Source of the DNA: Aequorivita aurantiaca
GTDB taxonomy: Bacteria > Bacteroidota > Bacteroidia > Flavobacteriales > Flavobacteriaceae
NCBI RefSeq assembly: GCF_030410135.1
Contig: NZ_JAUGQQ010000005.1
Coordinates: forward strand, 157,431 to 221,430
DNA: 64,000 bases
Direction: 5' to 3'
In this document: piece by piece, positions 16,927-25,393 of the stretch
How positions within the stretch are numbered: position 1 is the first letter of the stretch
Layout of the letters: each line of letters starts with the position of its first letter
Translations under genes and position numbers: made by a program
The notes under the pieces: model-generated
The model's database searches: none
What the model was told of the DNA's origin: nothing
The model's input: only the letters and a program-made list of their open reading frames with translations

Positions 16927-17997
16927 TTACACTACCTCATATCTCCATCCAAAAGGATCTTCGCTGCGGTTATATTGTATGTCCATTAATTCTTTTTTAA
17001 ACCGAGTAGCGAATCCGTCTTCCTGTTTTTCAAGTTCATAAATGGTTTCCTGATAGCTAAAGGCACTTACTGGACTAATGACGGCCGCCGTGCCGGCACC
17101 AAAAATTTCCTTTAAACTTCCATTTTTGGCTGCTTCCACAATTTCGGCAACCGAAACTGGCCTTTCTTCAACGGCAATATTGTCGTTTTTTGCGAGAGCA
17201 ATTACACTTTTTCTGGTAACGCCGTCCAAAATCCGATCGCTTATTGGTGCCGTAAGCAAAGTGTCATTAACCCGAAAGAAAACGTTCATTGTACCGGCTT
17301 CTTCTAAATATTCATGTTTACTGGCGTCGGTCCAAATAACTTGCTGAAATCCTTTTTCACGTGCCAAATTGGTAGGGAAAAATTGTGCGCCATAATTTCC
17401 CGCAGCCTTTGCAGCCCCAACGCCACCGTTCGCTGAACGGCTGTAATGGTCCGCAATAACCACTTTCACATCGCCAGTGTAATATGCCTGTGCGGGCGAC
17501 ATTAAAATCATAAATTTATACTCCGAGGATGGAGATGCCGAAACCCCAACTTGCGTCGCAATCACAAATGGACGGATGTACAGTGAATTGCCTTGGCCCG
17601 GTTTAACCCATTCTTTATCCAATTTCACCAACGTAGTCAGGGCCTCAAAAAAAACGTCTCTCGGAAATTCCGGAATGGCGAGCCGTACGGAAGATTTATT
17701 GATTCTTAAATAATTTTGTTCCGGTCTAAAAAGCCATACTTTTCCGTTGTCATCCTTAAAAGCTTTCATACCTTCAAACACTGCTTGGCCATAGTGAAAA
17801 ACCTTAGCCGCCGGCGAAATCGTTAAGGGACCATAAGGTTTTATTGTAGGGTTTTGCCATTCCCCATCTTTATAGTCACACTCAAACATGTGGTCCGTAA
17901 AAGCACTCCCGAAAGTAAGGTTATTAAAATCTACTTCTGCTATACGTGAAGACTCAACTTTTTGTATTTCTAGTTTTTGGTTGGTGGAAGAATTCAT
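16927..17997 (-). CDS. ilvE: Branched-chain amino acid aminotransferase
   Basis: 356 residues, the length of the eukaryotic-like BCAT group. Fold-type IV PLP enzyme: FHYGQAVFEGMKAF near the N-terminus, RPEQNYLRINKSSVRLAIP, YIRPFVIATQ, and GVGAAKAAGNYGAQ with the PLP-binding Lys, then EEAGTMNVFF and FGAGTAAVISPV, all class IV signatures. It transfers the amino group between Leu, Ile or Val and 2-oxoglutarate in branched-chain synthesis or breakdown. It is not next to other ilv genes here. In a strain with IcmF, branched-chain degradation may feed isobutyryl-CoA; that link is only inferred. Confidence 0.95.
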   Translation of the reverse strand: MNSSTNQKLEIQKVESSRIAEVDFNNLTFGSAFTDHMFECDYKDGEWQNPTIKPYGPLTISPAAKVFHYGQAVFEGMKAFKDDNGKVWLFRPEQNYLRINKSSVRLAIPEFPRDVFFEALTTLVKLDKEWVKPGQGNSLYIRPFVIATQVGVSASPSSEYKFMILMSPAQAYYTGDVKVVIADHYSRSANGGVGAAKAAGNYGAQFFPTNLAREKGFQQVIWTDASKHEYLEEAGTMNVFFRVNDTLLTAPISDRILDGVTRKSVIALAKNDNIAVEERPVSVAEIVEAAKNGSLKEIFGAGTAAVISPVSAFSYQETIYELEKQEDGFATRFKKELMDIQYNRSEDPFGWRYEVV

Positions 17998-18109
17998 CAG
18001 AAGAAATGTTTATTTGGTAAAAATAGGTAAAATTTAGGCCATATTAAATTCAAAAAATCATTAAAATTGCAACGTCGTATCAATCAATTAATTATTAAAT
18101 CCATTTAAG

Positions 18110-18622
18110 ATGAAGAAAATCATATTTCTATTCGCCATTTCATTTGCAATAATCGGCTGTAAAAACGAAAAAACTGAAGAATTGCCGATGGAGGCTGAAG
18201 AAACCGCAATAAATTATCAGTCATTTGGTAATGAAATTACTGACGAAAATGTGCTTACAACAACAGAAATGATGGAGAAAAGCCAAAACCTCAAACCCGG
18301 AGATACCATAGATGTAAAATTTGCGGCAACCGTGAAGGATGTGTGTCAAAAAAAAGGATGTTGGATGAATATTGAAACAGGTGCGGAACCAGTTATGGTA
18401 AGGTTTAAGGATTATGCCTTTTTCATGCCAAAGGATATTGCCGGCCAAGAAATAATTGTAAACGGAAAGGCGTATGTGGAAGAAATGAGCGTGGATGACC
18501 AACGCCATTATGCCGAGGATGGCGGAAAAACTCCCGAAGAAATCGCCGCCATTACTGAGCCAAAATTGTCCTTGGCCTTTGAGGCCGACGGTGTACTTAT
18601 TCCCGAAGTGCAGAACAACTAA
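18110..18622 (+). CDS. DUF4920 family lipoprotein
   Basis: 170 residues with a lipoprotein signal (ATAIIGC-type, Cys at about residue 17) and an acidic linker (KTEELPMEAEET). The mature domain has VKDVCQKKGCWMNIETG and VMVRFKDYAFFMPKDIAG, the conserved pair of cysteines and the FKDY/FFMP block that I associate with DUF4920. The HYAEDGGKTPEEI loop near the end is also typical. Function unknown. The mnmD start lies 4 bases beyond its stop, so the two are probably co-transcribed, although a functional link is not obvious. Confidence 0.8.
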   Translation: MKKIIFLFAISFAIIGCKNEKTEELPMEAEETAINYQSFGNEITDENVLTTTEMMEKSQNLKPGDTIDVKFAATVKDVCQKKGCWMNIETGAEPVMVRFKDYAFFMPKDIAGQEIIVNGKAYVEEMSVDDQRHYAEDGGKTPEEIAAITEPKLSLAFEADGVLIPEVQNN

Positions 18623-18625
18623 TTT

Positions 18626-19294
18626 TTGAAGAGAACTCTTTTAAGAACAGGCGATGGTTCGTACACCCTCCACATTCCAGAATGGAACGAGCAGTACCAT
18701 TCCAAACACGGAGCCATAGCCGAAGCCAACCATGTTTTTATAAAATCCGGGCTTAGTCATTGGTTTGCAAACAATGAACCCAATGAAATTTCAATAATGG
18801 AAATAGGTTTCGGCACAGGTTTGAACGCATTGCTCACCTTATTGGAATCTGAAAGAGAAAATTTCATTATTGATTACACTGGCGTGGAAGCCTTCCCTTT
18901 AACGTGGGAAGAAATACAGCAACTCAATTATTCCTCAATGTTGAACATTTCGGATGAAAAATTCTTAGCCATCCACAAGATTCCGTGGGCAGAAAGGACT
19001 GCCATTTCTGAAAGATTCAAACTGATAAAAATGCAACAACTCTTTTCTGAAATAAATATTGAGAATGCCTACAATCTAATATATTTTGATGCTTTTGGAA
19101 TTAGAGTGCAACCCGAACTTTGGACAGAAGAAATATTTCAGAAAATGTACAATTCCTTAAAAACTTCTGGAATCTTAGTTACCTATGCCGCAAGTGGCAA
19201 CGCGCGTCGAGCCATGCAATCCGTAGGATTTAATGTAGAGCGACTACCCGGGCCGCCTGGGAAGAAAGAAATGCTCAGAGCCTCAAAATACTGA
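18626..19294 (+). CDS. mnmD: tRNA wobble-uridine methyltransferase MnmD
   Basis: 222 residues. It starts with TTG 4 bases after the preceding stop; there is no ATG in frame before the conserved core, so the unusual start is well supported. It has the AdoMet-binding motif IMEIGFGTGLNALLTLL, the family's SYTLHIPEWNEQYHSKHGAIAEA at the N-terminus, the catalytic-region NLIYFDAFGIRVQPELW and LVTYAASGNARRAMQSVGF followed by PGPPGKKEMLRA. It is the stand-alone methyltransferase that completes methylaminomethyl(-2-thio)uridine at tRNA position 34, corresponding to the N-terminal half of MnmC. No oxidase domain is fused. Confidence 0.9.
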   Translation: MKRTLLRTGDGSYTLHIPEWNEQYHSKHGAIAEANHVFIKSGLSHWFANNEPNEISIMEIGFGTGLNALLTLLESERENFIIDYTGVEAFPLTWEEIQQLNYSSMLNISDEKFLAIHKIPWAERTAISERFKLIKMQQLFSEINIENAYNLIYFDAFGIRVQPELWTEEIFQKMYNSLKTSGILVTYAASGNARRAMQSVGFNVERLPGPPGKKEMLRASKY

Positions 19295-19377
19295 CTTTTC
19301 CACGCCCTCAGCGACCAATTCACAATCTTCCGTTAACGTGCTTTGCTGTTTATAGTTGAATTTCTAAATTTAGAAAT

Positions 19378-20286
19378 ATGATTAAAAGAGTATTAATTAC
19401 AGGGGCAACGGGACTTATTGGCAGTGAACTGGTGCGGCAGTGCCATCTTGATGGAATTGCGGTTAATTACTTGACAACCAGTAGGGAAAAAATAGAAAAT
19501 ACGACAAATTATAAGGGATTTTATTGGAATCCAATAAAAAATGAAATGGACGTTGAAGCCTTTAATGGGGTAACCGCTATTGTGAATTTAGTTGGCGCCC
19601 CTGTTTCAAAAAGATGGACCAATAACTATAAAAAGAAAATTTTGGATAGTCGTGTTCAATCGCTAAATCTTCTGCACGCCACACTTCAAAAAACAGATCA
19701 TTCCATTGTTCATTTTATTACTGCGAGTGGCGTGAGCATTTATCCAAACTCCAAAACAAAATTATATACTGAAGAAGATAATGATGTGGATAATACTTTT
19801 TTGGCAAGAGTAGTATCCCAATGGGAGGCAACGGCAGCAAAATTCAAGAATCTGGGAATGGAAGTGAGCAAGGTTAGGACTGGCGTAGTTCTGGCTAGTG
19901 ATGAGGGGGCGCTGCCCAAATTGGTCCAGCCAATTAAACTTGGCGTGGGTGCGCCTTTGGGTGATGGAGAGCAATGGTTGTCATGGATTCATATTCGCGA
20001 TATTGCCGGCATCTATCTTTTTCTGCTAAAAAATCAGTTGGAAGGGAAGTACAACGCCGTGGCGCCCAACCCTGTACAAAATAAAAAAATGACACGGATG
20101 ATTGCTGCAAAATTTGACAGTCCGCTATGGCTACCCAATATCCCTGCATTTGTACTGAAATTGATTCTGGGCGAAATGTCCGTAATGGTTTTGGAAGGAC
20201 AATTGGTCAGCTCAAAAAAAATCGAACAATTGGGTTATAAGTTCAAATTCTATAATCTGGACAATGCCTTGGAAGATTTGCTATAA
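19378..20286 (+). CDS. TIGR01777-type NAD(P)-dependent epimerase-like protein
   Basis: 302 residues. An extended short-chain dehydrogenase fold with the glycine motif GATGLIGSELV at the N-terminus, then NLVGAPVSKRWTNNYKKKIL, characteristic of the TIGR01777 (YfcH) family, and a C-terminal DUF1731-like end (FVLKLILGEMSVMVLEGQL, KKIEQLGYKFKF). The reaction is not known for the family. It is followed by its own strong terminator. A near-consensus promoter (TTG at 19343-19345, then TAAATTTA at 19365-19372) would leave almost no leader. Confidence 0.85.
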   Translation: MIKRVLITGATGLIGSELVRQCHLDGIAVNYLTTSREKIENTTNYKGFYWNPIKNEMDVEAFNGVTAIVNLVGAPVSKRWTNNYKKKILDSRVQSLNLLHATLQKTDHSIVHFITASGVSIYPNSKTKLYTEEDNDVDNTFLARVVSQWEATAAKFKNLGMEVSKVRTGVVLASDEGALPKLVQPIKLGVGAPLGDGEQWLSWIHIRDIAGIYLFLLKNQLEGKYNAVAPNPVQNKKMTRMIAAKFDSPLWLPNIPAFVLKLILGEMSVMVLEGQLVSSKKIEQLGYKFKFYNLDNALEDLL

Positions 20287-20321
20287 AAAAAGAGAGGGAC
20301 GAAATTCGCCCCTCTTTTTTT
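20286..20321 (+). terminator. Rho-independent terminator after the epimerase-like gene
   Basis: A-rich left arm with GAGAGGG pairing to CCCTCTTTTTTT, inner CGAA/TTCG stem, and a long T run. It can also serve the convergent yceI-like gene on the minus strand. Confidence 0.8.
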
Positions 20322-20349
20322 CCAATTTTAAAATGCTAATACTTTTTAA

Positions 20350-21003
20350 TTACGATTTTGTAGCCACTAGGGATACAGTAATTTTTACTTGGTCATTTAT
20401 AAACTTGTCACCCAGGCTTGGAAAAACGGATTTTGAACCATAATTAACATCCCACTTTGTTCTGTCAATTTCAAAAGTTTCACTTTTTAGCATCAATTTT
20501 TCTCCTTCCATATTTACCGAGGCAGGAAATTCCACTGCGTGAGTTTTGTCACGAATGGTTAGATTTCCTTTAACCATGTTATTTTCAACACCCGTCATTT
20601 CAAATTTTGCAGTTGGAAATTCCTTTACGTTAAAGAAGTCGCCTTCCTTCCCTTCAGCGGTACCTTTCAAGTGGGCTTCCAAATTAGCTTTCTGATCACC
20701 TTCCAAATCAAGATCGGTTATGGTGTTCATATCAATTACAAAGTTCCCAGCCTCAATTTCGCCATTGTTCATATGTATAGTTCCCGAGGAAAGGCTAATT
20801 GTTCCATTGTGCTTTCCCGTTGGTTTTTCCCCTTCCCATGTAATTTGTGAAGCGGCTGTATCCACGGTGTATTCTGTAGCCATTTCAGTAGCTTCCGCCG
20901 CTTGTTCGGGCGTTACTTCTGCATCCTTTTCGGAATTTTTGCAGGAGAAAGCTCCAACTGTAACAAAAGCCATTACTGTAATTTTCAAAAATGTTGATTT
21001 CAT
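20350..21003 (-). CDS. YceI family lipoprotein
   Basis: 217 residues. A lipoprotein signal (VGAFSC, Cys21) and acidic linker precede a YceI domain: YTVDTAASQITWEGEKPTGK, HNGTISLSSGTIHMNNG, LEAHLKGTAEGKEGDFFNVK, FPTAKFEMTG, GNLTIRDKTHAVEFPA and FEIDRTKWDVNYGS. YceI proteins are lipocalin-like barrels that bind polyisoprenoid lipids. It has a -7 box at 21031-21038 and stands alone. Ligand and role not shown here. Confidence 0.92.
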   Translation of the reverse strand: MKSTFLKITVMAFVTVGAFSCKNSEKDAEVTPEQAAEATEMATEYTVDTAASQITWEGEKPTGKHNGTISLSSGTIHMNNGEIEAGNFVIDMNTITDLDLEGDQKANLEAHLKGTAEGKEGDFFNVKEFPTAKFEMTGVENNMVKGNLTIRDKTHAVEFPASVNMEGEKLMLKSETFEIDRTKWDVNYGSKSVFPSLGDKFINDQVKITVSLVATKS

Positions 21004-21030
21004 AGGTATGAGTTTAGGTTTTTAAAGGAG

Positions 21031-21038
21031 CAAAATTA
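21031..21038 (-). promoter_or_regulatory. -7 box of the yceI-like gene
   Basis: The minus strand reads TAATTTTG, 28 bases before the ATG; no clear -33 element. Confidence 0.45.
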
Positions 21039-21092
21039 TGATTTATGCCGAAGTATTATCTTAAAGTAATATTAAATAAATCCAGTGACATT

Positions 21093-21124
21093 TTGACATT
21101 TTATTACAAGTGGCAGTACTTTTG
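21093..21124 (+). promoter_or_regulatory. Promoter of grpE-dnaJ
   Basis: TTG (21093-21095, within TTTTG), a 21-base spacer and TACTTTTG (21117-21124), both perfect; 33 bases before the chosen grpE ATG. A longer GTG reading frame start at 21110 overlaps the box and is rejected. Confidence 0.6.
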
Positions 21125-21157
21125 CTCCCTTTCCGAAAAATTGAAAGAACCCTAATT

Positions 21158-21709
21158 ATGAATAAAGACGATAAAAACCCAACTGCCGAACGGGAAGACA
21201 CCTCCGGAATTGAAGATATAGATTTGACCGAACAAAAACGTGCAGAGGAGAATGTTTCCCACGTACTTTCGGAATTGCAAAATGAATTTGAACGCGAAAA
21301 GGATAGATATTTACGTCTTTTTGCGGAATTTGAAAATTTCAAAAAAAGAACCGCCAGGGAACGTGTTGAAATGTTTAGAACCGCCGGGGAAGAGATTATG
21401 CTTTCACTTTTGCCTATTTTAGATGATTTTGAGCGCGCCCTGAAGGAAATTGATAAAATTGAAGATAATACCCATGTTAAAGGTGTGGAACTTATCAACA
21501 ATAAACTCCGAGAAACCTTGCGATCAAAAGGATTGGAATTAATGGAGGTAAGCGCGGGTGATACCTTTAATGCTGATTCACACGAAGCAATCACGCAAAT
21601 TCCGGCGCCAGAAGCCAAATTAAAAGGGAAAATTATAGATGTTGTTGAAAAGGGATATACTTTGGGCGACAAAGTTATTCGCTATCCAAAAGTTGTTATA
21701 GGTCAATAA
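21158..21709 (+). CDS. grpE: Nucleotide exchange factor GrpE
   Basis: 183 residues from the ATG at 21158; an upstream GTG start is ruled out because it would be inside the promoter. A charged coiled coil (SHVLSELQNEFEREKDRYLR, then LFAEFENFKKRTARERVEM) is followed by the four-helix and beta-wing region with LLPILDDFERALKE, LRSKGLELMEVSAGDTFNAD and the closing VEKGYTLGDKVIRYPKVVIG, the GrpE signature. It releases ADP from DnaK. dnaJ begins 3 bases after its stop. Confidence 0.96.
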   Translation: MNKDDKNPTAEREDTSGIEDIDLTEQKRAEENVSHVLSELQNEFEREKDRYLRLFAEFENFKKRTARERVEMFRTAGEEIMLSLLPILDDFERALKEIDKIEDNTHVKGVELINNKLRETLRSKGLELMEVSAGDTFNADSHEAITQIPAPEAKLKGKIIDVVEKGYTLGDKVIRYPKVVIGQ

Positions 21710-21712
21710 GAT

Positions 21713-22828
21713 ATGAAGGAAGATTATTACGAAATTCTTGAGGTATCAAAAAGCGCCTCGACGGCCGAAATAAAAAAGGCCTACCGAAAAAAAGCTTTGC
21801 AATATCACCCAGATAAAAATCCGGGTGACCATGACGCGGAGGCTATGTTCAAGAAATCCGCTGAGGCCTATGAAGTTCTCAGCGACCCCAATAAACGCTC
21901 TCGTTATGATCAATTTGGTCATCGCGCCTTTGACGGAAGTGGCGGTTTTGGTGGCGGAGGAATGAATATGGAAGACATTTTCAGTCAATTCGGTGATATT
22001 TTCGGAGGAGCTTTCGGAGGTGGTTTTGGTGGTGGATTCGGAGGTGGAGCAGGCCGAAGAACCGTAAAAGGCAGTAATCTGCGTATCAGGGTTCAGCTCA
22101 CCTTAGAGGAAATTGCCCAAGGGGTAGAGAAAAAAATTAAGGTTAAACGTAAAAAACTTGCGCAGGGCACCACCTATAAAACCTGTTCAACCTGTAATGG
22201 GCAGGGCCAGGTATCGCGTATCCAAAACACAATATTGGGTCGTATGCAAACCTCAACAACCTGTACGGCTTGTGGTGGTTTAGGGCAAATTGTTGACTCA
22301 AAACCCGCAAATGCCGATACCGAAGGAATGTTGGTGACGGAAGAAACCGTTTCAATAAAAATACCCGCAGGCGTTGTGGACGGTATGCAACTGAAGGTAT
22401 CCGGAAAAGGTAATGATGCCCCAGGCAATGGAATTCCGGGGGATCTTTTGGTGGCCATCGAAGAAAAACCGCACGATACCCTGCAGCGTGAAGGCGACAA
22501 TTTACATTATGATTTGTACATCAGTTTTTCCGAAGCTGCATTAGGAACTTCAAAAGAAATTGAAACCGTTACAGGTAAGGTGCGCATTAAAATTGATAAT
22601 GGTGCACAAAGCGGTAAAATATTGAGGCTTCGAAATAAGGGAATCCCGAGCATTAACGGTTACGGAACGGGTGATTTGTTGGTTCATATAAATGTTTGGA
22701 CTCCCAAAACCCTTTCAAAGGAACAACGGGAATTTTTCGAAAAGATGAGTGATGATGCCCATTTTCAGCCCAAGCCGGAAAAGGAGGATAAATCATTTTT
22801 TGAAAAAGTGAAAGATATGTTCTCTTAA
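21713..22828 (+). CDS. dnaJ: Chaperone DnaJ (reduced zinc finger)
   Basis: 371 residues. J domain with the HPD triad ([14 protein letters not shown]), then a G/F-rich segment, then a zinc-finger region and the C-terminal substrate domains. The zinc region has only two CxxCxGxG motifs, CSTCNGQG and CTACGGLG, 26 residues apart, instead of four. From the spacing these correspond to the middle pair (zinc site II), and the outer pair (site I) is gone. This reduced form is, as far as I recall, usual in Flavobacteriia. It stimulates DnaK ATPase. It follows grpE in one operon; dnaK is not in this window. Confidence 0.95.
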   Translation: MKEDYYEILEVSKSASTAEIKKAYRKKALQYHPDKNPGDHDAEAMFKKSAEAYEVLSDPNKRSRYDQFGHRAFDGSGGFGGGGMNMEDIFSQFGDIFGGAFGGGFGGGFGGGAGRRTVKGSNLRIRVQLTLEEIAQGVEKKIKVKRKKLAQGTTYKTCSTCNGQGQVSRIQNTILGRMQTSTTCTACGGLGQIVDSKPANADTEGMLVTEETVSIKIPAGVVDGMQLKVSGKGNDAPGNGIPGDLLVAIEEKPHDTLQREGDNLHYDLYISFSEAALGTSKEIETVTGKVRIKIDNGAQSGKILRLRNKGIPSINGYGTGDLLVHINVWTPKTLSKEQREFFEKMSDDAHFQPKPEKEDKSFFEKVKDMFS

Positions 22829-22864
22829 ACAAACGTTAAATTGAAAATTTTATTTATATTTGAA

Positions 22865-22895
22865 TTGTCGCTTTGTAAAAGGGGCGACAATTTTT
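22865..22895 (+). terminator. Terminator 1 after dnaJ
   Basis: TTGTCGC / GCGACAA stem with a purine-rich loop, followed by a T run, 37 bases beyond the dnaJ stop. Confidence 0.7.
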
Positions 22896-22915
22896 CTTTT
22901 TCATAGCAATTTTTT

Positions 22916-22957
22916 TTCCCACCCAAGAATTTACTTTTTGGGTGGGTTTTGTTTTTA
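22916..22957 (+). terminator. Terminator 2 after dnaJ
   Basis: CCCACCCAA / TTGGGTGGG stem followed by TTTTGTTTTT. The second hairpin in tandem. The remaining bases up to 23110 show no gene that I can support. Confidence 0.75.
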
Positions 22958-23110
22958 GACCTATCATAGCCGGCTTTTGTGATAGGATGGTTTTTCAAAA
23001 TGCCATTCAGTTTTTTATTCTTCATTTTGCAAAAGAAATCATAAATCTCACGCATTTTAAAGGATAGGGTTGGGCCAAATCAATATATTTACAGACTTCA
23101 AATAAATTTC

Positions 23111-24037
23111 ATGGAAAAACTTTTAGTTGTCAATAATGTTTCCAAAAATTACGGCAGTTATAATGCGCTTAACAACGTTTCCATAACAGTGGAAAAAGGA
23201 AGCATCTTCGGATTGTTGGGCCCGAACGGAGCGGGAAAAACCACTCTCATTCGGATTATAAACCAAATTACAATGCCGGACTCCGGCACTGTCATTCTCG
23301 ACGGCGAGCCGCTGCAGCCCCGCCACATTCAATATATCGGTTACCTTCCCGAAGAACGCGGTCTCTATAAAACTATGAAGGTTGGGGAGCAGGCACTCTA
23401 TTTGGCGCAGTTGAAAGGGCTTTCAAAACAAGAGGCAAAGGAGCGCTTAAAATATTGGTTTGACCGCTTGCAAATTGGCGACTGGTGGGATAAAAAAATT
23501 CAAGAGCTTTCCAAAGGGATGGCACAAAAAATACAGTTTGTGGTAACTGTGCTGCACAAACCGAAGTTGCTGATCTTTGATGAACCCTTCAGCGGTTTCG
23601 ATCCCATAAATGCCAATTTGATAAAGGACGAAATTTTGAAACTTCGCGATGACGGAGCGACCGTAATTTTTTCTACGCACCGAATGGAATCTGTCGAGGA
23701 AATGTGTGACCATATTGCGCTCATCCACAAATCAAATAAGATCCTTGACGGGAAATTGGTAGAAATAAAAAGGCAATATAGAAGCAATACATTTGAAATT
23801 GGACTTAAAACCACAAATCATGCAGCCATTTCGGATGTTTTACGGGATAAATTTGAAATTTTTCCGGCTACCTTCAAAAGCATTCATGACGAATTGCAAT
23901 ACAGAATAAAGGTGCCGGATTCCGTGGCAACCAATGACTTTGTCAGCTATTTAACATCATTGGGTCAGCTCACCCATTTCGTGGAAGTAATTCCCTCTGC
24001 AAGTGATATCTTTATTGAAACCATCAAAAAAAATTAA
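23111..24037 (+). CDS. ABC-2 type exporter, ATP-binding subunit
   Basis: 308 residues. Walker A (GLLGPNGAGKTTL), the signature LSKGM followed by AQKIQF, Walker B (LLIFDEPFSGFDP) and the H-loop region (FSTHRMESVEEMCDHI) are all present. The C-terminal extension of about 80 residues resembles the DUF4162 domain of NatA/YhaQ-like exporters. It pairs with the membrane subunit that starts 6 bases after its stop. Exported substrate unknown; sodium, peptides or drugs are all possible. Confidence 0.93.
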   Translation: MEKLLVVNNVSKNYGSYNALNNVSITVEKGSIFGLLGPNGAGKTTLIRIINQITMPDSGTVILDGEPLQPRHIQYIGYLPEERGLYKTMKVGEQALYLAQLKGLSKQEAKERLKYWFDRLQIGDWWDKKIQELSKGMAQKIQFVVTVLHKPKLLIFDEPFSGFDPINANLIKDEILKLRDDGATVIFSTHRMESVEEMCDHIALIHKSNKILDGKLVEIKRQYRSNTFEIGLKTTNHAAISDVLRDKFEIFPATFKSIHDELQYRIKVPDSVATNDFVSYLTSLGQLTHFVEVIPSASDIFIETIKKN

Positions 24038-24043
24038 TCAGCA

Positions 24044-25351
24044 ATGAACCATCTTTCGCTCATCATTAAACGGGAATATCTAACCAAAGTTCGCAATAAG
24101 TCCTTCGTAATAATGACTTTTTTGAGCCCATTTATATTTGTTGGGATTTTTGCTCTGGTGGCCTACCTCTCAAGCCTGAATAGTGATACCATTCGGAGAA
24201 TCTCAGTTTTGGACAACAGCGGATTGTTCATTGAGGAGTTTAATAGTTCCCCGCATAGCCAATATAAAATCTTGCAAAATATTACATTGGATGAAGCGAA
24301 AAAGCAAGCCGAAAAGGAAGACATCAACGGGTTGTTGTACATTCCGAAAACTGAGAGATTGGAAGACCTATCCAAAGGCATAACATTTTATTCCGAAGAT
24401 TCGCCCTCACTTTCTATGATGGGCGACATCAATAATCTGTTGGAGTCAAAGGCGAATGCTTTAAAATTAAGGGAAGCCGGCATTGATGCTGAAACCATCA
24501 AAAATCTCCATATAAATATTGATGCGAACCAAGAAACCTTTCAAGGGAAGGAAACCTCCAAACTTGGTTCCGGCTTGAAATTGGCCTTTGGTGGCGCCGC
24601 GGGCTATTTGCTTTTTATGTTCATCATTATTTATGGCAACATGATAATGCGCAGTGTGATAGAGGAAAAAACGAGCCGGATTATAGAGGTAATTATTTCG
24701 TCCGTGAAACCTCGATTGTTGCTGCTCGGAAAAATTTTCGGAACCACTTTGGCGGGCATTACACAATTTTTAATTTGGGTGGTTTTGATTGTTGTTTTGA
24801 TGACGGTTGTAACTTCCGTTTTTGGAATAGATCCCGCCGCGGGCTCGCCTTCCCAACAAATTATGGAAAATAAGGTGGAGGGAGGCGCACAGCAGGTCTT
24901 GCAGGACATCATGGTTGAAATCAACAATTTGCCGATTCTCAATTTAATATTAATGTTCATCCTTTTCTTTGTGGGAGGATATTTACTGTACGCATCATTA
25001 TATGCCGCCGTTGGCGCCGCGGTTGATAGCGAAACAGACACCCAACAGTTTATGATGCCCATTTTGATGCCCCTAATCCTAGCGGTTTATGTGGGCTTTT
25101 TTACGGTAATTGACAATCCCCACGGCACGGTTTCACAGGTGTTCTCATACATCCCGTTTACCTCTCCCGTTGTTATGCTTATGCGCATTCCATTCGGTGT
25201 GCCGCTGTGGCAACAGCTCATTTCGGTAGTACTTCTCTTCGCCACTTTTATAGGAATGGTTTGGTTCGCCGCTAAAATTTATCGCGTGGGAATTTTGATG
25301 TACGGAAAAAAACCAACCTATAAAGAGATTTTTAAATGGTTAAAGTATTAA
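24044..25351 (+). CDS. ABC-2 type exporter, membrane subunit
   Basis: 435 residues: one span near the N-terminus (SFVIMTFLSPFIFVGIFALVA), a large extracytoplasmic domain of about 130 residues (residues 50-180, SVLDNSGLFIEEFNSSPH to ETFQGKETSK), then five hydrophobic segments including IIYGNMIMRSVIEEKTSRIIEVI, the conserved ABC-2 EEK-motif. This is the NatB/YhaP architecture. It is in the same operon as the ATPase gene upstream and is followed by a response-regulator gene 42 bases later. Confidence 0.92.
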   Translation: MNHLSLIIKREYLTKVRNKSFVIMTFLSPFIFVGIFALVAYLSSLNSDTIRRISVLDNSGLFIEEFNSSPHSQYKILQNITLDEAKKQAEKEDINGLLYIPKTERLEDLSKGITFYSEDSPSLSMMGDINNLLESKANALKLREAGIDAETIKNLHINIDANQETFQGKETSKLGSGLKLAFGGAAGYLLFMFIIIYGNMIMRSVIEEKTSRIIEVIISSVKPRLLLLGKIFGTTLAGITQFLIWVVLIVVLMTVVTSVFGIDPAAGSPSQQIMENKVEGGAQQVLQDIMVEINNLPILNLILMFILFFVGGYLLYASLYAAVGAAVDSETDTQQFMMPILMPLILAVYVGFFTVIDNPHGTVSQVFSYIPFTSPVVMLMRIPFGVPLWQQLISVVLLFATFIGMVWFAAKIYRVGILMYGKKPTYKEIFKWLKY

Positions 25352-25393
25352 AAAACCTTAGCCTTAAACTGCCTTATTTTAGGCAATAATAAA

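Noticed and set aside
22855..22862. TATATTTG -7-like box after dnaJ
   Set aside because: It is followed at once by a terminator hairpin and has no -33 TTG at a proper distance.
22825..23055. 76-codon minus-strand frame after dnaJ
   Set aside because: It covers two terminator hairpins, is Lys/Asn-rich, and has no promoter.
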